This document shows positions 33,664-42,227 of a stretch of DNA of 64,000 nt, piece by piece; within the stretch, counting starts at the first letter, position 1; the number at the start of each line of letters is the position of its first letter. The position numbers and the translations under genes are program-made. A model generated the notes under the pieces. It was given only the letters and a program-made list of their open reading frames with translations. It did not search any database and was not told where the DNA came from. Origin of the DNA: Cellulomonas humilata (lineage in GTDB: Bacteria; Actinomycetota; Actinomycetes; Actinomycetales; Cellulomonadaceae); the NCBI RefSeq assembly GCF_030814415.1, contig NZ_JAUSVB010000001.1, positions 558,001-622,000 of the forward strand, in the 5' to 3' direction.

Positions 33664-35073
33664 ACCGCAGCCGCAGCCGGACAACGCGGTGACGAACGAG
33701 TCGATGGCCGCGCGCGGACCCCACTGGCCGCCGTCGGGGGTGGCGTCGGCGAGGACGACGAACACCAGCTGACGCCGGTCGGTGTCGAGCACCGTCCCGG
33801 CGAGCGAGGTCACGTGCGGCAGGCTGCCCGTCTTCGCCCGGACCAGCCCGCGGGCCGGCGACTGCGTGTAGCGGTCGCTCAGCGTGCCCGTCAGTCCCCC
33901 GATCGGCATGCCCGTCGCGACGTCCCGCAGCACGCCGTGCGCAGGATCCGTCGCGAGCCGGAGCAGGCCGAGCAGGAGGTCGGGCGGCAGGACCGACCCC
34001 GCCCCGAGGCCCGACGCGTCCGAGAGGTGCGCGCCGGCGGTGTCGACACCCGCGACGCCGACCGCGTGCAGGACGGCGGTCGTCCCGCCCTCGAACGACC
34101 CCGGCAAGCCCTGGTCGATGGCGACCAGCCGGCTGACCACCTCGGTGATCGCGTTGTCCGACGTGTCCAGGAAGTGGTGCACGATGCCGTCGAGCGTCGC
34201 CGACCGCACGACGCCGATCTCCCGCCCGCCGTCGGGCTTCGTCGTCCGTCGCGGCGTGCCGTCGACCGCGATCCCGACCTCCTCCAGCCGCTGCGCGAAC
34301 GTGTTCGCCGCCGCGAGCGACGGGTCCGCGTACCGCGGCGGGTACTCGCCGGGCCGGATCTTCGCGGTGTCCACCGCGAGCGCCGTCACGGGCGCGACGA
34401 ACCCCGCCGCAACGTCCGCCGGGTTCCACGTGGGACTCAGCGTCGGGCCGGAGAACAGCGAGTCGTCGAAACCGAGGCTCACCGTCGTCACACCCTCGAG
34501 CAGCAGCTCCTTGGCCGCCTGCGCCGCCAGGTCGGCCAGCCCGGCATGGCCGACGACGGCCGTCGGGTCACCGGCACCCGCCGCGAGCATCATGTCTCCG
34601 CCGCCGACCAGCACGATGCTGGCGCCCGAGCCGCGCACGACGCTCGTCGGCAAGGTCACGTCCGGTCCGAGGGCGTTCAGGGCTGCGACGGCCGTGACCA
34701 GCTTCGCCGTCGACGCCGGCGTGCGGCCGTCCTCCGGCAGGTGCGCACCGAGCACGTCCCCCGTCAGCTGGTCCGCGACGACCACGCCGACGCTCGCGCC
34801 CATGCGCGGGTCGGCGACCAGCCCGTCGACCAGCCCCTGCACGTTCACCGTCGCGGGGACCGGCGCCTGCGGGTCCAGGTTCGCCAGCGCGGGGACGGTG
34901 TCCGCCGGGTCGACCGCGCCGGGGGCCGTCGGGAACGGCAGCGGCTCCGGCGGCAGCTCCTCGAGCGTGACCATGCCCGGGACGACGTCGTACGCGTCCG
35001 CCGTGACGTACGCCCCGCCCGCGAGCACCAGGACGAGCGCGCTGGTGGCGACGACTCGCCCCGCTGTGGTCAT
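33661..35073 (-). CDS. dacB: D-alanyl-D-alanine carboxypeptidase/endopeptidase (S13, PBP4-type)
   Basis: 470 residues from the ATG at 35073, with GGGG 5 nt upstream; a GTG two codons earlier (35079) is an alternative. An N-terminal hydrophobic segment ([19 protein letters not shown]) serves as signal or anchor, so it acts outside the membrane on peptidoglycan stem peptides. Catalytic motifs are complete: Ser121-x-x-Lys124 (ASTAK), Ser305-Asp-Asn307 and Lys414-Thr-Gly (RAKTGS). A long insertion between the first and second motifs is normal for S13. The tail ends in SGCGCG. Divergent from ppa. Confidence 0.94.
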   Translation of the reverse strand: MTTAGRVVATSALVLVLAGGAYVTADAYDVVPGMVTLEELPPEPLPFPTAPGAVDPADTVPALANLDPQAPVPATVNVQGLVDGLVADPRMGASVGVVVADQLTGDVLGAHLPEDGRTPASTAKLVTAVAALNALGPDVTLPTSVVRGSGASIVLVGGGDMMLAAGAGDPTAVVGHAGLADLAAQAAKELLLEGVTTVSLGFDDSLFSGPTLSPTWNPADVAAGFVAPVTALAVDTAKIRPGEYPPRYADPSLAAANTFAQRLEEVGIAVDGTPRRTTKPDGGREIGVVRSATLDGIVHHFLDTSDNAITEVVSRLVAIDQGLPGSFEGGTTAVLHAVGVAGVDTAGAHLSDASGLGAGSVLPPDLLLGLLRLATDPAHGVLRDVATGMPIGGLTGTLSDRYTQSPARGLVRAKTGSLPHVTSLAGTVLDTDRRQLVFVVLADATPDGGQWGPRAAIDSFVTALSGCGCG

Positions 35074-35225
35074 CGTCACCCCGCCCCGCTCGTTCCCCGG
35101 TGGGACGCCCCGTCCCGCGGTGCGTCAGACTACTGTCCGAGACAAGGGCGCCCCTGACACTTCGGCGCGCCGCATGACGACAAGTGTCGCGACCGCCGGC
35201 CGCGGACGTGGGGCGGAGGAGCACT

Positions 35226-35723
35226 GTGGAGTTCGACGTCACGATCGAGATCCCGAAGGGTCAGCGCAACAAGTACGAGGTGGACCACGCCACGGGGCGC
35301 ATCCGCCTCGACCGGATGCTGTTCACCTCGACCCGCTACCCCGACGACTACGGGTTCATCGAGGGCACGCTCGGCGAGGACGGCGACCCGCTCGACGCCC
35401 TCGTGCTCCTGGAGGAGCCGACGTTCCCGGGCTGCCTCATCCGCGCCCGCGCGCTCGGCATGTTCCGCATGCGCGACGAGGCCGGCGGCGACGACAAGGT
35501 GCTCTGCGTCCCCACGGGCGACCAGCGCGCCGCGTGGCGGCAGGACATCGACGACGTGTCCGACTTCCACCGCCTCGAGATCCAGCACTTCTTCGAGGTC
35601 TACAAGGACCTGGAGCCGGGCAAGTCCGTCGAGGGCGCCCACTGGGTAGGCCGGTCGGAGGCGGAGGCAGAGATCGAACGCAGCCGCCAGCGAGCCATCG
35701 ACACGAACTACTACAACCACTGA
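35226..35723 (+). CDS. ppa: Inorganic pyrophosphatase (family I)
   Basis: 165 residues. GGAGGAG precedes the GTG at 35226 by 4-5 nt; the GTG gives the usual start [19 protein letters not shown]. It hydrolyses pyrophosphate to two phosphates, pulling biosynthetic reactions forward. Metal- and substrate-binding blocks: [33 protein letters not shown] (Asp cluster) and [24 protein letters not shown]. The hexameric bacterial form is inferred from the length. Followed by two palindromic repeats. Confidence 0.97.
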   Translation: MEFDVTIEIPKGQRNKYEVDHATGRIRLDRMLFTSTRYPDDYGFIEGTLGEDGDPLDALVLLEEPTFPGCLIRARALGMFRMRDEAGGDDKVLCVPTGDQRAAWRQDIDDVSDFHRLEIQHFFEVYKDLEPGKSVEGAHWVGRSEAEAEIERSRQRAIDTNYYNH

Positions 35724-35737
35724 CCTCCCGCTCCACC

Positions 35738-35789
35738 CACAACGTCCGCACATTCGAGCGTCCTGACGCCTGAATGTGCGGACGTTGTG
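35738..35789. repeat. Palindromic intergenic repeat, copy C (perfect 18-bp arms)
   Basis: CACAACGTCCGCACATTC (35738-35755) and GAATGTGCGGACGTTGTG (35772-35789) are perfect inverted repeats around a 16-nt loop holding CGTCCTGACG. It starts 15 nt after the ppa stop. Confidence 0.85.
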
Positions 35790-35803
35790 CTTGCCACCGG
35801 CTA

Positions 35804-35850
35804 GCGTCCGCAGATTCGGTTGTCCTGACGCTCGAAGGTGCGGACGTTGC
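35804..35850. repeat. Palindromic intergenic repeat, copy D
   Basis: GCGTCCGCAGATTCG (35804-35818) and CGAAGGTGCGGACGTTGC (35833-35850) are imperfect arms around a loop with GTCCTGACG. It is in tandem with copy C, 14 nt away. Confidence 0.8.
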
Positions 35851-35941
35851 GAACCTTCCACAGCCTCGCGGATGACGGGGCCTGTCCACGGAGGGGTTCA
35901 GGCCCCGCCCTCGGGATGGTCGGGCGGGCAACGCTCGCTGG

Positions 35942-36892
35942 ATGGCGTCGACCCCTGACCGTGCCCGTCGACGCTCAGCCGTCGCCCAGCTCGCCGCACG
36001 ACAGGCGGGTCTCGTCGCCACCTCACAGGTGCTCGCGCTCGGCGTCACCCCTTCCCACCTGCGCGCCGAGGTCGATGCTGGACGCTGGCTGCGCGCCGGC
36101 CGCCGCAGCCTCGCCGTCCGACCACCCGAGACGCGCGACCGAGCAGACTGGTGGCTCGCCGTTCTCGAGTGCGCCCCGCAGGCGGCCGGACGCGATCCCC
36201 GCGCGGCCCTGGGCGGCATCACGGCCCTGCAGGCAGCGGGTCTCGAGGGCGTTGCCGACGGGCTGATCCATGTCTGCGCGCCGAAGTCGTCCCACCCGAT
36301 CTCGACGACCGCCGGAGTGCGGCTCCACGAGACACGGCGCTGGAGGGATGACGACGTCGTGCGATCCGGCATTCCCCGCACCCGACCGGAGGTGGCGACG
36401 GTGCAGGCGGCTCTGTGGGCCCGATCCGATCGCGAGGCGGCGCTGCTGCTCGTCGTTCCCGTCCAACAGCGCCTGACCAGTGCCGACGCCGTCTCCGAGG
36501 TGCTGGACAGGGTGCAGCGGGACAAGCGCAGGTCCCTGCTGCGGGCCGTGATGCTGGACGTCGCGGATGGTGTCCGCTCACTCAACGAGCTCGACTTCGC
36601 ACGCATGTGCCGACGACGGGGACTGCCCGAGCCCGAGCGGCAGGTCGTCGTCCGGAGAGCGACCGGGCGCGCGTACCTCGACGTCCGCTGGCGACGGTGG
36701 GGCGTCGTCGTGGAGATCGACGGTATCGGTCATCTGCGCCCCGATCGCTGGATGGACGACAGCCTCCGCCACAACGAGATCGCACTCACCGGCGACATGG
36801 TGCTCCGCGTCCCGAGCCTCGGCCTGCGGCTCGATCCGCAGCGTCACCTCGACCTGATCGAGCGCGCGCTCCGCCGAGCCGGCTGGAGCTGA
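35942..36892 (+). CDS. AbiEi-like N-terminus plus DUF559/Vsr-like nuclease domain protein
   Basis: 316 residues from the ATG at 35942; no good Shine-Dalgarno is seen. Residues about 10-55 look like the winged-helix type IV antitoxin (AbiEi) domain: QLAARQAGLVATSQVLALG followed by LRAEVDAGRWLRAGRRSLAV. The C-terminal third (LNELDFARMCRRRGLPEPE through VVVEIDGIGHLRPDRWMDD to MVLRVPSLGLR) resembles the DUF559/very-short-patch-repair nuclease fold with its acidic residues. Such two-domain proteins are common and variable in actinobacteria. There is no toxin partner alongside, so a TA role is unproven. It is framed by two pairs of palindromic repeats and sits between conserved genes, which hints at insertion. 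Confidence 0.8.
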   Translation: MASTPDRARRRSAVAQLAARQAGLVATSQVLALGVTPSHLRAEVDAGRWLRAGRRSLAVRPPETRDRADWWLAVLECAPQAAGRDPRAALGGITALQAAGLEGVADGLIHVCAPKSSHPISTTAGVRLHETRRWRDDDVVRSGIPRTRPEVATVQAALWARSDREAALLLVVPVQQRLTSADAVSEVLDRVQRDKRRSLLRAVMLDVADGVRSLNELDFARMCRRRGLPEPERQVVVRRATGRAYLDVRWRRWGVVVEIDGIGHLRPDRWMDDSLRHNEIALTGDMVLRVPSLGLRLDPQRHLDLIERALRRAGWS

Positions 36893-36927
36893 GCCGCCCT
36901 GCGCGGCTACCGCTCCCGACGCACCAG

Positions 36928-36976
36928 AACGTCCGCACGTTCGGGCGTCCTGACGACCGAATGTGCGGACGCTACG
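36928..36976. repeat. Palindromic intergenic repeat, copy E
   Basis: AACGTCCGCACGTTCG at the left and CGAATGTGCGGACGCT at the right, around GGCGTCCTGACGAC. It lies 35 nt after the stop of the AbiEi-like gene. Confidence 0.85.
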
Positions 36977-36988
36977 AACAGGCTGGTG

Positions 36989-37038
36989 GGACGTCCGCGG
37001 ATTCGGGCGTCCTGACGACCGAATCTGCGGACGTTGCG
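36989..37038. repeat. Palindromic intergenic repeat, copy F
   Basis: GGACGTCCGCGGATTCG and CGAATCTGCGGACGTTGCG around the same loop as copy E, in tandem 12 nt from it. It lies 15 nt before the stop of the convergent NlpC/P60 gene, so E and F together separate convergent genes. Confidence 0.85.
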
Positions 37039-37053
37039 TGGGGCCGGGGTGGG

Positions 37054-38436
37054 TTACGGGCGGCCGGCGAAGGGCATGGTGTTGCCCCAGCGCATGCCCG
37101 TGGTGCGGAGGGGGTCGCCTGGCTTGGAGGCTTCCATGATCTGGCCGCCGCCGGCCCAGATGGCCACGTGGTAGATCGCGTCAGGGTTGTTCGGGTCGGT
37201 GGACCAGAAGACGAGGTCGCCGGGGCGCAGCTCGTTGTAGCTGATCTTGAGGACCTGCTTGTACTGGTCGCGGGTGGTGCGTGCGAGGTTGACGCCGGCG
37301 GTGCGCCAGGCGCCCATCGACAGGCCGGAACAGTCGTAGCCGTCGGGGCCGACACCGCCCCAGATGTAGGGCAGCCCGGTCTTCGTCTGCGCCCAGGCGA
37401 GCGCCGCGGCTCCGCCGGCTGCCGATCCGCGCGACCGGCCCGTGCCGAGCCCGTAGGGGTTCGACGGCGCGGGCGGGGTGACCGGCGGAGTGACGACGGG
37501 CGGCGCGACGACCGGCGGCGGGGTGGTGGTGGCCGGCGGGGTGGTCGGCACGGGCGGGGTCGTCGTCGCCGGAGGTGCCGTCGTCCCGCCACCGGTCGCC
37601 GGGGGCGCGACGGGGGTGGTGGGCGGCGCGACGACGGGGCGCAGGGCGGCGGCGCGGGCGGCGGCCTCCTCGCGCTCGCGGCGCTGCTGGTCGACGAAGT
37701 CCTGGCGGGCGCGCTCGACCTCGGCGCTGGTCTGGCGGGCGGCGGCCAGGGAGGTGATGAGGCCGTCTCGCTCGGCGGACGCGGCGGTCTGCGCGGCGAC
37801 GGCGTCCGTCTGCGCCTGCTCGGCGGCGGCCAGCGCCTCGGCGGCCGAGGCCTTCGCGGCCTTCGATGCGGCGGCGGCCTCCGTCGCGCGCTCGGCGAGC
37901 GTGGTGGCGACGAGCTGCGTGGCCCGGTACGTCTGGACGGCCTCGTCGGCCTTGCCGCTGATGCGGTCGAGCGCGGTGGTGCGGCGGGCGACGTCCTGGA
38001 AGCCGTCGGACGAGAGGAGCGCCTGGAGCAAGTCGGTCGAGCCGCCGGACCGGGCGACCTCGCGGGCGATGGCGACGAGCTGGCGGCGGGCGTCCTCGGC
38101 GGTGGCTGCCGCCTCCGTCGACCGGGCGACGGCGTCGTCGGAGGCCTGCTGGGCAGCGTCGGCGTCGACGACCGCGCGGTTGTAGGCCTCGCCTGCCTGC
38201 TGAACCTTGAGCTCGGCGGCGTCGGTCTCCGCGCTCAGCTGGGCGAGGCGGACCTCCATCGAGGCGACGGACCGCTCGGCCGACTTCACGGCACCCTGCG
38301 CACGCTGGACGTCCTGCGCGGAGGGCGGTGTCGGCTCGGCGAGCGCGCTGGAGGCGCCTGCCGCGAGCAGGGTGGCGACGAGCGCGCCGGCGACGAGGCC
38401 CCGGGAGGCCTTGCGCATGGTCGTGCTGTGGCTCAC
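37054..38436 (-). CDS. Secreted NlpC/P60 peptidoglycan endopeptidase with coiled coil (RipA-like)
   Basis: 460 residues. GGGGAGGG lies about 8 nt before the GTG at 38436; an ATG at 38418 is an alternative. A signal peptide (ending ASSALAE) is followed by a long coiled coil (about residues 45-275, rich in Ala, Glu and Gln). A Pro/Thr-rich linker (about 280-340) and a C-terminal NlpC/P60 domain follow, with Cys369 in GYDCSGLS and His423 in YHVAIWAGG. RipA-type proteins cleave stem peptides between residues 2 and 3 during cell separation; the coiled coil would regulate or localise them. The upstream region carries GTGTGAC repeats. Confidence 0.93.
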   Translation of the reverse strand: MSHSTTMRKASRGLVAGALVATLLAAGASSALAEPTPPSAQDVQRAQGAVKSAERSVASMEVRLAQLSAETDAAELKVQQAGEAYNRAVVDADAAQQASDDAVARSTEAAATAEDARRQLVAIAREVARSGGSTDLLQALLSSDGFQDVARRTTALDRISGKADEAVQTYRATQLVATTLAERATEAAAASKAAKASAAEALAAAEQAQTDAVAAQTAASAERDGLITSLAAARQTSAEVERARQDFVDQQRREREEAAARAAALRPVVAPPTTPVAPPATGGGTTAPPATTTPPVPTTPPATTTPPPVVAPPVVTPPVTPPAPSNPYGLGTGRSRGSAAGGAAALAWAQTKTGLPYIWGGVGPDGYDCSGLSMGAWRTAGVNLARTTRDQYKQVLKISYNELRPGDLVFWSTDPNNPDAIYHVAIWAGGGQIMEASKPGDPLRTTGMRWGNTMPFAGRP

Positions 38437-38525
38437 CTGGACGCCCTCCCCGACGTTTCGATGACCGGCCTTCGGCGGCCGTTCCCGAGGGACGCTACCG
38501 GCGGAAACCTCAGAAGAGAACACGT

Positions 38526-38549
38526 GTCACACCAGTCCCACGAGTCACA
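38526..38549. promoter_or_regulatory. Paired GTCACA motifs upstream of the NlpC/P60 gene
   Basis: GTCACA at 38526-38531 and again at 38544-38549, with CACGTG and CCGTGTG around them. GTnAC direct repeats resemble sites bound by the MtrA response regulator, which controls peptidoglycan hydrolases in actinobacteria. The 18-nt spacing is not the usual one, so this is tentative. Confidence 0.3.
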
Positions 38550-38651
38550 CCCGTGTGCTTTGGGATGAACCGGACAGGATCACGCAGAGATCACCCGTTC
38601 GCCGCAATGACGCCTGATGAGAAGCCCTGTGACCGAATGTTGAGACGGCTG

Positions 38652-38681
38652 TTTCAGTCGTCGGACGGATCGGCCTACTCT
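38652..38681 (+). promoter_or_regulatory. Promoter for the metY leader transcript
   Basis: TTTCAG at 38652-38657 and TACTCT at 38676-38681 are spaced 18 nt. The ATG of the leader ORF begins 6 nt after the -10, so that transcript would be leaderless. Confidence 0.5.
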
Positions 38682-38687
38682 CAGCGC

Positions 38688-38711
38688 ATGTCCCGCCGAA
38701 TGTGTCGCTGA
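38688..38711 (+). CDS. Seven-codon leader peptide MSRRMCR upstream of metY
   Basis: ATG at 38688 to TGA at 38709-38711 encodes Met-Ser-Arg-Arg-Met-Cys-Arg. It begins 6 nt after a TACTCT -10 box and about 190 nt before metY. Two Met codons and one Cys codon near the end match the products of sulfur assimilation, as in a transcription or translation attenuator. Leaderless Cys-rich short ORFs acting as cysteine-responsive attenuators are known in mycobacteria. Too short for certainty; position and content are the evidence. Confidence 0.55.
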   Translation: MSRRMCR

Positions 38712-38896
38712 CCCAGCGCACGCTCGGCTGTGCCCGCGGGCAGGTCGCCATCACGGCGGCCTCGATGATCCCGCCCGAGCCATGGCTCGATCCGTGCGCC
38801 ACTCCACCCCCTCCGCGGGACGGACGTCGGCTGCCCGAAGCGCCCGAAGTCTCCGCGGATCCCATAGATCCCTTATCGACAACGGAGCGCAGAACC

Positions 38897-40216
38897 GTGA
38901 GCAACGAGAGCTGGAACTTCGAGACCCGCCAGATCCACGCCGGCCAGACCGCGGACCCCGCCACCGGCGCCCGCGCACTGCCGATCTACCAGACGACGTC
39001 GTTCGTCTTCGACTCCGCGCAGCAGGCCGCGGACCGGTTCGCGCTCAAGGAGCTCGGCCCGATCTACACGCGCATCGGCAACCCCACGCAGGAGGTCGTC
39101 GAGAACCGCATCGCGGACCTCGAGGGCGGCGTCGGTGCGCTGCTCGTCTCGTCCGGGCAGGCGGCCGAGACGCTCGCCATCCTCAACATCGCCGAGGCCG
39201 GTGACCACATCGTCGCCAGCCCGTCGCTCTACGGCGGCACGTACAACCTGCTGCACTACACGCTGCCCAAGCTGGGCATCCAGACGACGTTCGTCACCGA
39301 CCCCCACGACGCGCAGGCGTGGAAGGACGCGGTCCAGCCGAACACCAAGCTGTTCTTCGCGGAGACCATCCCGAACCCGAAGGCCGACATCCTCGACATC
39401 GAGCTGGTCGCGGGCGTCGCGCACGAGTCCGGCGTCCCGCTGATCGTCGACAACACGGTGGCGACGCCGTACCTGATCAACCCGCTGAAGTGGGGCGCGG
39501 ACATCGTCGTGCACTCGGCGACCAAGTACCTGGGCGGTCACGGCTCGGCGATCGGCGGCGTGATCGTCGACGGCGGCTCGTTCGACTTCGCGCAGTACCC
39601 GGACCGGTTCCCCAACTACAACACCCCCGACCCGTCGTACAACGGGCTGGTGTTCGCGCGGGACCTCGGCGTCGGCGGCCTGTTCGGCGTCAACCTCTCC
39701 TTCATCCTCAAGGCGCGCGTGCAGCTGCTGCGCGACCTCGGCTCGGCGATCTCCCCGTTCAACGCGTTCCTCATCGCCCAGGGCATCGAGACCCTGTCGC
39801 TGCGGATCGAGCGGCACGTCGAGAACGCCGAGAAGGTCGCGGCCTGGCTGGAGGCGCGCGAGGACGTCGGGACCGTGCACTACGCCGGCCTGGAGTCGAG
39901 CCCGTGGCACGCCGCGCAGCTGAAGTACTCGCCGCGCGGCGCAGGCGCCGTCCTCGCGTTCGAGCTCGAGGGCGGCACGGAGGCCGGTCAGGCGTTCGTG
40001 TCCGCGCTCGAGCTGCACTCGAACGTCGCCAACATCGGGGACGTGCGCTCGCTCGTCATCCACCCGGCGTCGACGACCCACAGCCAGCTGACCCCCGAGG
40101 AGCAGGCGCTCTCCGGTGTGACGCCCGGTCTGGTCCGCCTCGCGGTGGGCATCGAGCACATCGATGACATCCTGGCTGACCTGGACGCCGGCTTCCGCGC
40201 AGCGAAGGGTGCCTGA
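38897..40216 (+). CDS. metY: O-acetylhomoserine sulfhydrylase (aminocarboxypropyltransferase)
   Basis: 439 residues from the GTG at 38897 (SNESWNFETRQIHAGQTADP), with GGAG upstream; the frame is open further upstream but carries no family sequence. A PLP enzyme of the Cys/Met metabolism family that makes homocysteine from O-acetylhomoserine and sulfide. The PLP lysine is Lys210 in HSATKYLGGHGSAIGG. Also seen: YTRIGNPTQEVVENRIADLEGG, VSSGQAAETLAIL, NTVATPYL, and SLVIHPASTTHSQL near the C-terminus. metX follows after 6 nt, making a two-gene direct-sulfhydrylation operon behind the candidate leader peptide. Confidence 0.96.
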   Translation: MSNESWNFETRQIHAGQTADPATGARALPIYQTTSFVFDSAQQAADRFALKELGPIYTRIGNPTQEVVENRIADLEGGVGALLVSSGQAAETLAILNIAEAGDHIVASPSLYGGTYNLLHYTLPKLGIQTTFVTDPHDAQAWKDAVQPNTKLFFAETIPNPKADILDIELVAGVAHESGVPLIVDNTVATPYLINPLKWGADIVVHSATKYLGGHGSAIGGVIVDGGSFDFAQYPDRFPNYNTPDPSYNGLVFARDLGVGGLFGVNLSFILKARVQLLRDLGSAISPFNAFLIAQGIETLSLRIERHVENAEKVAAWLEAREDVGTVHYAGLESSPWHAAQLKYSPRGAGAVLAFELEGGTEAGQAFVSALELHSNVANIGDVRSLVIHPASTTHSQLTPEEQALSGVTPGLVRLAVGIEHIDDILADLDAGFRAAKGA

Positions 40217-40222
40217 CCGAGC

Positions 40223-41461
40223 ATGAGTACGACGCCGCCGACCCCGTCGGACCCCACGACGGGGTCGGCGACGCTGACCCCCGGCCGCCCCCGGACCCTC
40301 GGGTCCCGGGTGGCACCCACCGACCGGCCGCCGATCCCCGCGAGCGCCGCCTGGCACGAGGGCGACCCGGTGGGCCGGCGGCAGTTCGCGGACCTCGGGC
40401 CGCTCAAGCTCGAGTCCGGCGGCCGCCTGCCGGCCGTGCGGCTCGCGTACGAGACGTGGGGCGAGCTGAACGAGGACGGCACCAACGCGGTGCTCGTGCT
40501 GCACGCGCTGACGGGTGACTCGCACGTGACGGGCGAGGCCGGCGACGGGCACCCGACACCCGGCTGGTGGTCGTCGATGGTCGGACCGGGCGCGCCGATC
40601 GACACCGACCGCTGGTTCGTCGTCGCACCCAACGTGCTCGGCGGCTGTCAAGGCTCCACCGGACCGGCGTCACCGGGGCCGGACGGCAAGCCGTGGGGCA
40701 GCCGCTTCCCCCTGCTGACGGTGCGCGACCAGGTCGCCGCCGAGATCCGCCTGTCCGACCTGCTCGGCATCGACGCGTGGCAGCTGGTCATCGGTGCCTC
40801 GCTGGGCGGCCTGCGGGTGCTGGAGTGGGCGGCGAGCGCCCCCGAGCGCGTCGAGGCCATCGCCGCGATCGCCACCGCCGCGCAGACGTCCGGCGACCAG
40901 ATCGCCGGGTTCCACACCCAGCTGGCCGCCGTCCGCGCCGACCCGCGCTACCGCGACGGCGACTACTACGACGCCGCCGACGGCGACGGCCCGCACGTCG
41001 GCCTCGGCCTGGCCCGGCAGATCGCGCACCAGACCTACCGCAGCGCGAAGGAGCTGGACCAGCGGTTCGGGCGCATCCCGCAGGGCGGCGAGCAGCCGCT
41101 CGAGGGCGGGCGGTTCGCGGTGCAGTCGTACCTGGACCACCACGGCGACAAGCTGAGCCGCCGGTTCGACGCCAACACGTACGTGGTGCTCACACGCACG
41201 ATGATCACGCACGACCTCGGCCGTGACCGGGGCGGGGTGACGGCCGCGCTGGGGTCGATCACCGCGCGGGCGCTCGTCATCGCGGTCGACTCGGACCGGC
41301 TCTTCCCGCCTGCGCAGTCCGAGCGGATCGCGGCGGGCATCCCCGGCGCCGAGCCGCTGCGGACCATCCACTCCGACTACGGCCACGACGGCTTCCTCAT
41401 CGAGGAGGACCTGGTGGGCGCTTACGTGAACGAGTTCCTGGAGCAGGGCGCGCGCCGGTAG
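40223..41461 (+). CDS. metX: Homoserine O-acetyltransferase
   Basis: 412 residues from the ATG at 40223, 6 nt after metY. It acetylates homoserine with acetyl-CoA, giving the substrate of MetY. Alpha/beta hydrolase fold: HALTGDSHVTG (oxyanion region), GGCQGSTGPASPGPDGKPWG, the nucleophile Ser193 in IGASLGGLRVLEWA (usually GGSMGGMQALEW), then the Asp in VDSDRLFPP and the His in YGHDGFL. An extra N-terminal tail of some 45 residues rich in Thr and Pro precedes the core. Confidence 0.96.
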   Translation: MSTTPPTPSDPTTGSATLTPGRPRTLGSRVAPTDRPPIPASAAWHEGDPVGRRQFADLGPLKLESGGRLPAVRLAYETWGELNEDGTNAVLVLHALTGDSHVTGEAGDGHPTPGWWSSMVGPGAPIDTDRWFVVAPNVLGGCQGSTGPASPGPDGKPWGSRFPLLTVRDQVAAEIRLSDLLGIDAWQLVIGASLGGLRVLEWAASAPERVEAIAAIATAAQTSGDQIAGFHTQLAAVRADPRYRDGDYYDAADGDGPHVGLGLARQIAHQTYRSAKELDQRFGRIPQGGEQPLEGGRFAVQSYLDHHGDKLSRRFDANTYVVLTRTMITHDLGRDRGGVTAALGSITARALVIAVDSDRLFPPAQSERIAAGIPGAEPLRTIHSDYGHDGFLIEEDLVGAYVNEFLEQGARR

Positions 41462-41474
41462 CCGCTGGGGCACG

Positions 41475-42191
41475 ATGGGCGACATGCCCTCCGGAGAGCT
41501 CGCCGACGCCCGCACCGCCCTGCACGCCCAGTGGGACCGGCTCCGGTCCTGGGTGAGCGACGTGATCGACGACGACGTCGCCGACGATCCGTCGGTGCTC
41601 GACGGCTGGACCGTCGCGGAGCTCGTCGCGCACCTGGGCCGCGCGATGGAGGCGCTGGCGGTGTGCGTGCCGCTGCCGGCAGGCACGGTGCCGTACACGT
41701 TCGGCGAGTACGTCGGGACCTACGTCGCGCGCGCCACCGACATCGCGGAGACCACCCGTCAGCTGGCGGTGGAGATCGCGCACGACCCCGTCGCGGAGGT
41801 GGACGCCCGCGCCCGGGCAGCGTTCGCGCGGCTCGACGAGCTGGGTCCCGACGACCGCGTGGTCCAGGCCCGCCGCGGTCCGGTGCTGCTCAGCACGATG
41901 GCCTTGTCCCGGGTGCTGGAGCTCGTGGTGCACGCCGACGACCTCGCGCGGTCGGTTCCGCGCGGGCCGGACCCGGTGGACCCCGGCGCGCTGCGGCTGG
42001 TGGCCGACGCGCTGCTCGAGATCGTCGTGGCGCGCGGCGGGTGGAGCCTCGAGATCGCCGACGCCCGTCTGTGGGTCCGGCTCGCGGCCGGCCGGCAGGC
42101 GTACGACGTCGACCAGCTGGCCGTCGCCCTGCACCCGCGCTACACCTCCGACGGGGTGCCGGACCTCGGCAGGATGCTGCCCATCCTGTAG
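41475..42191 (+). CDS. Maleylpyruvate isomerase/DinB-like mycothiol-dependent family protein
   Basis: 238 residues from the ATG at 41475; a second ATG three codons on is possible. The N-terminal DinB-like four-helix bundle has VLDGWTVAELVAHLGRAMEAL with the usual metal-binding His. A second conserved His appears in ALSRVLELVVHADDLARSV. A sterol-carrier-like C-terminal part (WSLEIADARLWVRLAAGRQAY) follows. Relatives use mycothiol as cofactor, in line with an actinobacterial host. Substrate unknown. It lies between metX and the quinone-reductase-like gene. Confidence 0.82.
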   Translation: MGDMPSGELADARTALHAQWDRLRSWVSDVIDDDVADDPSVLDGWTVAELVAHLGRAMEALAVCVPLPAGTVPYTFGEYVGTYVARATDIAETTRQLAVEIAHDPVAEVDARARAAFARLDELGPDDRVVQARRGPVLLSTMALSRVLELVVHADDLARSVPRGPDPVDPGALRLVADALLEIVVARGGWSLEIADARLWVRLAAGRQAYDVDQLAVALHPRYTSDGVPDLGRMLPIL

Positions 42192-42215
42192 CAGGCCACA
42201 GGCGTGCCGGACGGA

Positions 42216-42221
42216 TACGTT
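42216..42221 (+). promoter_or_regulatory. -10 box TACGTT for a leaderless oxidoreductase transcript
   Basis: TACGTT ends exactly 6 nt before the GTG at 42228. It supports that start over the GTG at 42204. Confidence 0.5.
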
Positions 42222-42227
42222 AGGCCC

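Larger units (their letters stand above)
38437..38896. other. 460-nt divergent intergenic region between the NlpC/P60 gene and metY
   Basis: It contains the two GTCACA copies on the NlpC side, an AT-richer middle, and the metY promoter with a short leader ORF. After the leader come several palindromes, such as CCCGCGGG and GAGCCATGGCTC, that could form alternative hairpins. No known riboswitch consensus was recognised. Confidence 0.7.

Noticed and set aside
35738..37038. CRISPR array
   Set aside because: The repeats are palindromes in pairs around a gene, with unequal spacing and no series of unique spacers; no cas gene is present.
38437..38640. Cyclic-di-AMP (ydaO) riboswitch before the NlpC/P60 gene
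   Set aside because: Actinobacterial cell-wall hydrolase genes can carry one, and GGGAAC and GCCGAAGG pieces occur, but not in the conserved order with the other core blocks.
38712..38896. SAM-type riboswitch before metY
   Set aside because: The conserved blocks of SAM-I or SAM-IV could not be found; only palindromes and the short ORF are visible.
42204..42227. Earlier GTG start for the oxidoreductase at 42204
   Set aside because: TACGTT with a 6-nt gap supports the GTG at 42228, and the extra residues are not typical of the family.
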